Source: RPQK01 sp041946865
GTDB lineage: Bacteria; Acidobacteriota; UBA6911; RPQK01
Length of the DNA stretch: 5,001 bases
Assembly (NCBI GenBank): GCA_041946865.1
Contig: JBHGBF010000324.1
Location: 1-5,001 of the forward strand
Direction: 5' to 3'
Made by a program: the position numbers and the translations under genes. The notes under the pieces were generated by a model. That model saw nothing but the letters and a program-made list of their open reading frames with translations. It did not search any database and had not been told where the DNA came from. Shown here piece by piece: positions 1 to 4,964 of this stretch. The number at the start of each line of letters is the position of its first letter. Within the stretch, counting starts at the first letter, position 1.

Positions 1-56
1 CTTTGAACCTTTGAACCTTTGAACCTTTGAACCTTTGAACCTTTGAACCTTTGAAC
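1..56. repeat. Tandem array of seven CTTTGAAC octamers
   Basis: Seven perfect, head-to-tail copies of the 8-bp unit CTTTGAAC run from the first base of the window to position 56, followed by a partial CTTC. The array touches the window edge, so the true copy number may be higher. Because 8 is not a multiple of 3, the + strand meets TGA in every frame, so the array is not coding on that strand. It ends only 6 bp before the AAGGAG ribosome binding site of gyrA and therefore lies in the gyrA leader or promoter region. Each unit contains TTGAAC, a 4/6 match to a -35 box, but I see no convincing -10 box between the array and gyrA. The function is unknown. Perfect short tandem repeats are prone to slippage, so copy number may differ between strains. 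Confidence 0.97.
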
Positions 57-62
57 CTTCCC

Positions 63-68
63 AAGGAG
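63..68 (+). promoter_or_regulatory. Ribosome binding site of gyrA
   Basis: AAGGAG is a near-perfect Shine-Dalgarno core 11 nt before the ATG at 80. It fixes the gyrA start, and it sits directly after the octamer array. Confidence 0.8.
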
Positions 69-79
69 CAGAAGCCCGA

Positions 80-2542
80 ATGAAAGAGTATGGCGGTCAA
101 GAGATCGCGGTAAACATAGAAGAGGAAATGAAGACGTCCTATCTGGACTATGCGATGTCGGTTATCATCGGCCGCGCGCTTCCAGATGTCCGTGACGGTC
201 TGAAACCGGTGCATCGCCGTATCCTGCATGCCATGTCCGAGCTGGGCAACACGGCAAACCGGCCTCACAAGAAATCGGCTCGCGTGGTGGGTGAAGTCAT
301 CGGCAAATACCACCCTCACGGAGACATGGCGGTCTACGACAGTATCGTCCGGATGGCTCAGGATTTCTCGATGCGGGAGGTTCTGGTCGACGGACAGGGA
401 AACTTCGGATCGATTGACGGCGATTCCCCGGCGGCCATGCGGTACACGGAAGTCCGGATGTCGCCGGTAGCGGAAGAGCTGCTGGCGGACATCGACAAGG
501 ACACGGTGGATTTCCAGCCGAACTACGACGAGTCGCTGACGGAACCCGTTGTTCTGCCCTCCCGGTTTCCGAACCTGATCGTCAACGGCGGGTCCGGAAT
601 AGCCGTGGGCATGGCGACCAACATTCCTCCGCACAATGTGGGGGAAGTCGTCGACGGGCTGCTCCTGCTTCTGGACCGGCCGGATGCCTCTCTGGAGGAG
701 CTGATGGAATTGATTCCCGGTCCGGATTTTCCCACGGGCGCTCTCATTTACGGCCGCCAAGGCATCCGTCAGGCTTACGAAACCGGCCGCGGCATTATTC
801 AGTTGCGGGCGGTGGCGTCCACGGAGAGGATCAGCCGGGAGCGCGAGGCCATTATCCTCAGTGAGATCCCCTACCAGGTTAATAAGGCCAAGCTGATCGA
901 GAAGATTGCCCAGCTGGTGCAGCAGAAAAAGGTCGAAGGAATCAGCGACCTGAGGGACGAATCGGACCGCGAAGGCATGCGGGTCGTAATCGAGCTGAAG
1001 AAGGGCGAGCAACCGCAGGTGGTGTTGAATCAACTCTTCAAGCTGACGCCGATGCAGTCCTCCTTTGGTGTGATCCTGCTCGCGCTCGTGGACGGGCAGC
1101 CGCGTGTTCTGACCCTTCGCGAGATCCTGAATCACTTCCTGGAGCACCGCAAGGACGTGGTGCTGCGGCGGACCAGGTACGAACTGGAGAAGGCGCAGCA
1201 GCGGGCCCACATCCTGGAAGGGTTGAAAAAGGCGCTTGATCACCTTGACGCCATCATCACCCTGATCCGCAGTTCCCGGGCCCCGGCCGACGCACGTACC
1301 GGTTTGATGGAGACCTTCGAGTTCAGCCAGGAGCAGGCCCAGGCGATCCTGGACATGCGGTTGCAGAGACTGACAGGGCTCGAGCGCGATAAAATCATCG
1401 AGGAGTACGAAGAAGTCATTCGGAGAATCGCCGAACTGCAAGAAATCCTTGCCAGTGAGCAGGCCCTCAAGCGCGTCATCCGGGAAGAGCTGCTCGACGT
1501 GCAGACCAGGTATCAGAACCGGCGCCGAACAGTCATCGTTGACCAGGAAGTGGACATCACCATCGAGGATCTGATCGCTGACGAGCCGGTCGTGATAACG
1601 GCAACCCACAGCGGTTTTATCAAACGCACGGCGCTTCATATCTACAAGAGCCAGCGGCGTGGAGGCAAAGGCCGGATCGGCATGTCGACGAGGGTGGAAG
1701 AGGACGTGATCGATTATCTCTTTGTGGCTTCCACTCACAGCTACATCCTGATTTTCACCGACCGGGGTCGGGTCTACTGGCTGAAGGTCTATGAGATCCC
1801 CGATGTGGGCGCGGCCGGCAAGGGCAAAGCCATTGTCAACCTGATCGACCTGGAGCGTGGTGAGCGGATTGCGGACATGATCGCGGTCACAGATTTTACG
1901 GAGCCGGGGTTTGTAGTCATGGCCTCGCGCCGCGGTTACATCAAGAAGACCGAGCTGCAGGCCTTTGCCAATCCCCGGGCAGCCGGCATTATCGCCTGCT
2001 CTGTCCCGGCCGATGATGAGTTGATCGCGGTGGGGCGGACTGCGGGTACCGACGACATCCTGTTGTTCTCCAGGCTCGGGAAAGCAATTCGTTTCTCCGA
2101 GGAAGAAGTCAGAGACATGGGCCGGACGGCCCGCGGCGTACGGGGAATCAATGTGCGCCAGGGCGACGCCGTCGTCAGCATGGCTATTGCTCGAGATGAG
2201 GAAGGGGATGTTCTGGCGGTGACCGAGAATGGATTCGGGAAGCGCACCCCGGTTTCGGAGTATCATCGTCAAGGACGTGCCGGCCAGGGTGTGATCAACA
2301 TCCGGACGAACGAACGCAACGGCCCGGTGGTGAGCGCCTGCCACGTCACGGAAAACTCGGAGATCATCATCATCACGGAGCAAGGCAAGATCATCCGGAT
2401 TGAGGCTCAATTGATTCGTCAGACCCAGTCGCGCAGCGCCCAGGGAGTAAAGCTGATCGATCTGGAAGAAAACGACCGGGTGGCGGACGTCACGCTGATT
2501 CCGGAAGAGGAAGAGGACCAGGTTGATGAAGGACAACTATAG
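80..2542 (+). CDS. gyrA: DNA gyrase subunit A
   Basis: This is the 820-residue breakage-reunion subunit of type IIA topoisomerase. With GyrB it forms the A2B2 enzyme that introduces negative supercoils using ATP. The N-terminal winged-helix/tower region carries the catalytic Arg121-Tyr122 pair (RYTEVR, same numbering as E. coli), Ile174 in GSGIAVGMATNIPPHN, and the quinolone-pocket motif HPHGD at 78-82. A coiled-coil/C-gate segment spans about 360-475. The C-terminal beta-pinwheel begins near 500 and holds the GyrA box QRRGGKG at 525-531. That box marks a true gyrase and argues against ParC. The protein ends in an acidic tail, as E. coli GyrA does. Length is in the usual 800-900 range with no frameshift. 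Position 83, serine in E. coli, is Met (codon 326-328), while Asp87 is kept. gyrB is not adjacent. The 3' end overlaps the next gene by 17 bp. The identification is firm. Confidence 0.98.
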   Translation: MKEYGGQEIAVNIEEEMKTSYLDYAMSVIIGRALPDVRDGLKPVHRRILHAMSELGNTANRPHKKSARVVGEVIGKYHPHGDMAVYDSIVRMAQDFSMREVLVDGQGNFGSIDGDSPAAMRYTEVRMSPVAEELLADIDKDTVDFQPNYDESLTEPVVLPSRFPNLIVNGGSGIAVGMATNIPPHNVGEVVDGLLLLLDRPDASLEELMELIPGPDFPTGALIYGRQGIRQAYETGRGIIQLRAVASTERISREREAIILSEIPYQVNKAKLIEKIAQLVQQKKVEGISDLRDESDREGMRVVIELKKGEQPQVVLNQLFKLTPMQSSFGVILLALVDGQPRVLTLREILNHFLEHRKDVVLRRTRYELEKAQQRAHILEGLKKALDHLDAIITLIRSSRAPADARTGLMETFEFSQEQAQAILDMRLQRLTGLERDKIIEEYEEVIRRIAELQEILASEQALKRVIREELLDVQTRYQNRRRTVIVDQEVDITIEDLIADEPVVITATHSGFIKRTALHIYKSQRRGGKGRIGMSTRVEEDVIDYLFVASTHSYILIFTDRGRVYWLKVYEIPDVGAAGKGKAIVNLIDLERGERIADMIAVTDFTEPGFVVMASRRGYIKKTELQAFANPRAAGIIACSVPADDELIAVGRTAGTDDILLFSRLGKAIRFSEEEVRDMGRTARGVRGINVRQGDAVVSMAIARDEEGDVLAVTENGFGKRTPVSEYHRQGRAGQGVINIRTNERNGPVVSACHVTENSEIIIITEQGKIIRIEAQLIRQTQSRSAQGVKLIDLEENDRVADVTLIPEEEEDQVDEGQL

Positions 2543-3353
2543 GTTTGTCCTTTTCCTACCCTTTCTGATTTTCGGTACGGGAGTGTGGCTCTATTTTCAG
2601 ACGGAAAACGAAGTTCGGGTGCAGATGGCGCAGGCCCAGGCCCGGTGGCGGGTCGGCGCCTATGAAGAGGCGATCGCCTTGTACGAGTCAGTCTCTCGGA
2701 ATTACCCGGCCAGCCGCTACGCGGATGACGCCCTCTGGGAAATTGCCACCATCTACTACTTCAACTACTATGACGTTAACCGGGCCCTGTCCTGCTTTCA
2801 ACGCCTGGCCTCCGGTTATCCAGGCACTCCGCTGGCCAAGGAAAGCCATCTGAAGCTGGCTGAAATCAACGAAATCGTGCTGAAGGACGTGAGCGCCGCG
2901 ATCGAGCATCTGAACCAGGCGCTGTCGGAGGACCCATCGGCCCGGTCGCGCCGGCTCATTTGTTTCAAGCTGGGAAGCGCGTATCTGAAGCTGGACCGCT
3001 TTGATGATGCCCGGCGCCAGTTCGCGACTATCATCGGCGACGAGCTCGATGACCATTTGGCTGACCGGGCCAGCATCCGAATCGGTAGTATCCTGCAGAT
3101 CGGGAAGAAGTACGACGAGTCCTTGCCTTACTTTGTCCGCGTCCTCGAGAGGACAAAATGCAGGGATTGCAGGGCCAGGGCGAAATTAGGCTTGATTGAG
3201 AGTTACGAATTCATGGATGATTTGCCCAAGGCAATCGCCCTAGCCCAAAGCATGGAGCCGGGGGAGTACCCGGAACAGTTGAAACTCGGGTTGCTCAAGC
3301 GTCTTACCGACAAGAACAGATACGACGGACAAAAGTTATGGGGTGGACCATGA
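2526..3353 (+). CDS. Membrane-anchored tetratricopeptide-repeat protein
   Basis: The product is 275 residues. A short basic N-terminus (MKDNYR) is followed by one hydrophobic segment at about residues 6-24 with no clear signal peptidase or lipobox site, so it looks like a signal anchor with the rest outside the cytoplasm. From about residue 36 to 245 there are roughly six TPR-like helix pairs, recognisable by aligned A/Y/G positions and closing NYP, GYP or EDP turns (e.g. GAYEEAIALYESVSRNYP). This resembles the periplasmic TPR proteins of the YbgF/BamD type, which act as protein-interaction scaffolds, but no specific family can be named. A CRDC motif at 212-215 could form a disulfide or bind a metal. 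The ATG at 2526 is preferred over the in-frame TTG at 2523. The purine-rich AAGAGG at 2511-2516, inside the gyrA tail, is a suitable ribosome binding site. The 17-bp overlap with gyrA implies translational coupling. Partner and function are unknown. Confidence 0.88.
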   Translation: MKDNYRFVLFLPFLIFGTGVWLYFQTENEVRVQMAQAQARWRVGAYEEAIALYESVSRNYPASRYADDALWEIATIYYFNYYDVNRALSCFQRLASGYPGTPLAKESHLKLAEINEIVLKDVSAAIEHLNQALSEDPSARSRRLICFKLGSAYLKLDRFDDARRQFATIIGDELDDHLADRASIRIGSILQIGKKYDESLPYFVRVLERTKCRDCRARAKLGLIESYEFMDDLPKAIALAQSMEPGEYPEQLKLGLLKRLTDKNRYDGQKLWGGP

Positions 3354-3877
3354 AACTCAATCAAGTGGTCGAATGGATTGGTAAGTCGCCAATGAATCAG
3401 CTGATCGCAGTCGCCGCTGCGCTTGTTCTCCTGTTGTTGATTCTGTTCCTGCTTCGGCGGCGAAGCAGAAAGGCCAAGGGCGGCGTCCAGGCGGCCGCCC
3501 GGATCCAGGCGACCAGGAATGACCTGAAAGAGGTGTTCGAAGGCTATCGGGAAAGCCACCCCACCTTTTACAGCGTCATGAGCCAGATTCAGGCGAATCG
3601 ACGCCTGGACGAATTCATGTCCAATAATGAATTTGCGGGCGCGATAGCCAAACTGCGGCTCTGGCAGGCGGTGCGGGTGGGGGTGAAACCAGCTAAGCCG
3701 CCCGCCGGCGTTTCCCCCCTGACGATCCAGGCGACGCCCAAGAAGGCGAATCCAGAGGTTAAAGCCGCCATGGTCACCGTCCTGCGCATCCTCTACTCGT
3801 CCCCTGAAATCAGCAAGGATCTGCCCTCGACCACCGAGGCCGAACTGGACAAGCTGTTGGAATCCTTGACAGCTTGA
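3350..3877 (+). CDS. Small single-pass membrane protein, unknown family
   Basis: I do not recognise this 175-residue protein. It has one strong transmembrane helix at about residues 17-35 (very Leu/Val/Ala rich), followed at once by the basic stop-transfer cluster RRRSRK. By the positive-inside rule this places the roughly 135-residue C-terminal part in the cytoplasm. That part looks mostly helical, with a Pro/Ala-rich linker at about 113-130 (KPAKPPAG), and ends in an acidic helix (EAELDKLLESL). There are no catalytic motifs. The ATG at 3350 forms an ATGA overlap with the stop of the TPR gene, a classic coupling junction, with G-rich GGGGTGG just upstream. An alternative in-frame ATG at 3338 would add four residues (MGWT) but lacks a good ribosome binding site. 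Its position suggests it works with the membrane-anchored TPR protein, which is inference only. Coding is supported by the long open frame and the coupling. Confidence 0.8.
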   Translation: MKLNQVVEWIGKSPMNQLIAVAAALVLLLLILFLLRRRSRKAKGGVQAAARIQATRNDLKEVFEGYRESHPTFYSVMSQIQANRRLDEFMSNNEFAGAIAKLRLWQAVRVGVKPAKPPAGVSPLTIQATPKKANPEVKAAMVTVLRILYSSPEISKDLPSTTEAELDKLLESLTA

Positions 3878-3895
3878 GGCCTCTCCGGTTAACAT
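3866..3895 (+). promoter_or_regulatory. Candidate promoter for rpsU
   Basis: A consensus -35 box TTGACA (3866-3871) lies within the last codons of the preceding gene. An 18-bp spacer separates it from TAACAT (3890-3895), a 4/6 match to TATAAT. Transcription would begin near 3902, giving a leader of about 43 nt. The perfect -35 is convincing and the -10 is only moderate, and whether this host uses E. coli-like sigma-70 boxes is an assumption. Confidence 0.45.
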
Positions 3896-3900
3896 TAGGG

Positions 3901-3916
3901 TTCGCCTTTAGGCGGA
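3901..3916 (+). promoter_or_regulatory. Short hairpin in the rpsU leader
   Basis: TTCGCC (3901-3906) pairs with GGCGGA (3911-3916) across a TTTA tetraloop. The stem is 6 bp including one G-U pair. It lies at the predicted 5' end of the rpsU transcript and about 13 nt before the G-rich ribosome binding site. No T-run follows, so it is not an intrinsic terminator. It could protect the 5' end of the mRNA or take part in autogenous control, but the stem is short and may be chance. Confidence 0.35.
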
Positions 3917-3944
3917 TTCTGTCCTAGTAGAGGGGGTGTGACGT

Positions 3945-4145
3945 TTGGCGGAGGTTGTAGTTCAAGAGGGCGAATCCCTGGAGAGCGCGCTTCGTCGCTT
4001 CAAAAGAAAGGTCCAGCAGGAAGACATCATCAAAGATGTCAAGAAACATTCCTTCTATTTGAAGCCCGGCGAAAGGAAACGCCTCAAACAGGCATTAGCC
4101 CGAAAACGTAGCCGCAAAAGAGCCAGGCAGATACCGACTGCCTGA
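3945..4145 (+). CDS. rpsU: Small-subunit ribosomal protein bS21
   Basis: This 66-residue, strongly basic protein matches bS21 along its whole length: the N-terminal VVVQEGESLESALRRFKRKV strand-helix, then the central segment IIKDVKKHSFYLKPGERKR, then an Arg/Lys-rich helical tail. bS21 sits on the 30S platform near the 3' end of 16S rRNA, by the anti-Shine-Dalgarno, and helps initiation. The start is TTG at 3945. An in-frame TGA at 3939-3941 rules out any start further upstream, and AGAGGGGG at 3929-3936 is the ribosome binding site. It is not in the dnaG-rpoD arrangement known from E. coli. It stands alone after the gyrA cluster, probably with its own promoter, and has a strong terminator behind it. 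Length is typical for the family. Confidence 0.96.
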   Translation: MAEVVVQEGESLESALRRFKRKVQQEDIIKDVKKHSFYLKPGERKRLKQALARKRSRKRARQIPTA

Positions 4146-4164
4146 GAAGACAATTTCAGACAAC

Positions 4165-4211
4165 AGAGCCGGGAACCGAGCGTTTCAAGTACGTTCCCGG
4201 CTCTTGGTTTT
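4165..4211 (+). terminator. Intrinsic terminator of rpsU
   Basis: A perfect 12-bp GC-rich stem, AGAGCCGGGAAC (4165-4176) with GTTCCCGGCTCT (4193-4204), encloses a 16-nt loop and is followed by TGGTTTT. It begins 19 bp after the rpsU stop. It also lies 3' of the convergent methyltransferase gene, but the - strand side has no T-run after the stem, so efficient termination is expected mainly in the + direction. Confidence 0.9.
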
Positions 4212-4223
4212 CCAGCCGGTTTC

Positions 4224-4838
4224 CTACGGCACGATACAGCGGACAGCCGTCCAATTTCCCAGGAACCCCACCTTCTCCCGGGTCTCGACTTCAAGCCCGC
4301 ACTTGCTCATCAGTTTGTTCAGGTTGAGATCAGTCCGAAAGCCTAGCCGGTAGAAAAGAGGAGAGACGGCCTTTTCAAAAGGCGCGGTCAGGCGGTTATC
4401 ACTTTGGAAGTGATTCATAAACACGAGCAGGCCACCTGGCTTGCAAACCCGCTTCATTTCAAGAACGACCTTGACCGGATTGGGGACGGTCGAAACGAAG
4501 TACGCAGCAAGCACCCGGTCAAAGGTGTTGTCCGGGAACTCCAGGTTTGTGGCATCCATCTTGATGAGGTTAATGTTGCGAAGGGCGAGGGACTGCGCTC
4601 TCTTTTTCGCCCGGTCCAACATTTTCTGGGAAAGGTCGACCGCCGTGATCTGGATGTTTCGGGGCAGCAAAGGGAAGGACAGGCCGGTTCCTACACCGAC
4701 TTCGAGCAACTGTGCGCCAGGGAACAGATCCAAGAGTACGGGAGCCATTTCTCGTCCGCTATGAAAGACCTTACCGAAGACGACGTCGTAGATGCTTGAA
4801 TAGCGGTTGTATACCTTCTCGACATATTCAACGCTCAC
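4224..4838 (-). CDS. Class I SAM-dependent methyltransferase, PmtA-like
   Basis: The 204-residue protein has a complete Rossmann methyltransferase core: motif I LLEVGVGTG (44-52) for S-adenosylmethionine, the acidic end of strand 2 at Asp68 (TAVDLS), Asp95 in KMDATNLEFPD, the strand 4 segment FDRVLAAYFVSTVP (106-119), and the RVCKPGG turn (130-136) before strand 5. The N-terminal YNRYSSIYDVVFGKVF and the VNHF-like FMNHF after strand 5 resemble the Rhodobacter-type phosphatidylethanolamine N-methyltransferase PmtA. PmtA methylates PE stepwise to phosphatidylcholine at the inner membrane and is also about 200 residues long. I made this comparison from memory. A ubiE-like or other small-molecule methyltransferase remains possible. 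No signal or membrane helix is seen. The GTG start at 4838 is chosen because a perfect AAGGAGG lies 8 nt upstream. The gene is monocistronic and convergent to rpsU. Methyltransferase is certain, the PE substrate is probable. Confidence 0.92.
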   Translation of the reverse strand: MSVEYVEKVYNRYSSIYDVVFGKVFHSGREMAPVLLDLFPGAQLLEVGVGTGLSFPLLPRNIQITAVDLSQKMLDRAKKRAQSLALRNINLIKMDATNLEFPDNTFDRVLAAYFVSTVPNPVKVVLEMKRVCKPGGLLVFMNHFQSDNRLTAPFEKAVSPLFYRLGFRTDLNLNKLMSKCGLEVETREKVGFLGNWTAVRCIVP

Positions 4839-4846
4839 TCTGCGGC

Positions 4847-4853
4847 CCTCCTT
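4847..4853 (-). promoter_or_regulatory. Ribosome binding site of the methyltransferase gene
   Basis: AAGGAGG on the - strand is a full match to the anti-Shine-Dalgarno, 8 nt before the GTG at 4838. It decides this non-ATG start. Confidence 0.88.
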
Positions 4854-4862
4854 GAAGGACGT

Positions 4863-4890
4863 ATTGTAGCACCTTGCAAGGCCCCCCCAA
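4863..4890 (-). promoter_or_regulatory. Candidate promoter of the methyltransferase gene
   Basis: On the - strand TACAAT (4868 to 4863) is a 5/6 match to the -10 consensus. TTGGGG (4890 to 4885), 16 bp upstream, keeps only the TTG of a -35 box. Transcription would start near 4856, just before the ribosome binding site, giving a very short leader. The perfect 10-bp palindrome CCTTGCAAGG (4872-4881) lies within the spacer and could be an operator, which is inference. Confidence 0.4.
4872..4881. repeat. Perfect 10-bp palindrome CCTTGCAAGG
   Basis: This self-complementary decamer lies between the proposed -35 and -10 boxes of the methyltransferase gene and is followed by a run of seven C. The position suits a dimeric repressor site, but a single 10-bp palindrome is weak evidence. 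Confidence 0.4.
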
Positions 4891-4902
4891 AGGCCATATG
4901 CT
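4874..4902 (+). promoter_or_regulatory. Weak candidate + strand promoter, divergent
   Basis: TTGCAA (4874-4879) and TATGCT (4897-4902), each a 4/6 match, are separated by exactly 17 bp. Transcription would start near 4909, at the beginning of the nested repeats, and would read toward the window's right end. It overlaps the candidate methyltransferase promoter on the other strand, so the two could interfere. Each half-match alone is weak. Confidence 0.25.
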
Positions 4903-4904
4903 GT

Positions 4905-4958
4905 TGCGAAGTAAGCCCTCAGTCTTCGCAGGGCTTACACTCGGATGTAACCCCTCAG
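4905..4958. repeat. Nested inverted and direct repeats
   Basis: Several repeats interlock here. Arm A TGCGAAG (4905-4911) is complementary to A' CTTCGCA (4924-4930). Arm B GTAAGCCCT (4911-4919) is perfectly complementary to B' AGGGCTTAC (4930-4938). B' is also complementary at 8 of 9 positions to C GTAACCCCT (4947-4955). B and C, each followed by CAGT, form a 12/13 direct repeat. A-A' and B-B' interlock, and B-B' excludes B'-C, so only some pairs can form at once. This is either a conformational switch in an RNA or a copy of a dispersed palindromic element. The sequence alone does not decide which. Confidence 0.8.
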
Positions 4959-4964
4959 TTTTTT
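4930..4964 (+). terminator. Candidate terminator or attenuator hairpin
   Basis: AGGGCTTAC (4930-4938) pairs with GTAACCCCT (4947-4955) with one C-C mismatch and an 8-nt loop, followed by CAG and six T (4959-4964). The shape is that of an intrinsic terminator on the + strand. No complete + strand gene lies between the methyltransferase and this point, so it would end a short leader transcript. A competing perfect hairpin (4911-4919 with 4930-4938) uses the same arm. The mismatch and the 3-nt gap before the T-run lower confidence. Confidence 0.4.

Noticed and set aside
1..56. Octamer array as a coding repeat on the - strand
   Set aside because: The - strand is stop-free through the array (24-bp period, eight-residue repeat), but this follows trivially from the unit sequence and there is no supporting start or context in the window.
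80..2542. ParC (topoisomerase IV subunit A) instead of GyrA
   Set aside because: An intact GyrA box QRRGGKG at 525-531, a full beta-pinwheel and the acidic tail identify gyrase.
3203..3895. Long - strand open frame (230 codons) opposite the TPR and membrane protein genes
   Set aside because: It is antisense to two well-supported coupled + strand genes, covers the intergenic gap, and its composition (Gly/Arg/His-rich) is typical of a GC-rich shadow frame.
4905..4938. H-type RNA pseudoknot formed by A-A' and B-B'
   Set aside because: The arms interlock in pseudoknot order, but the connecting loops are zero-length and the arms share bases 4911 and 4930, so both full stems cannot form together. 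They are better viewed as alternatives.
4905..4964. Integron attC recombination site
   Set aside because: The palindromes and GTAAC/TTAC ends suggested it, but the paired RYYYAAC and GTTRRRY core sites are not present and there is no integrase or cassette array.
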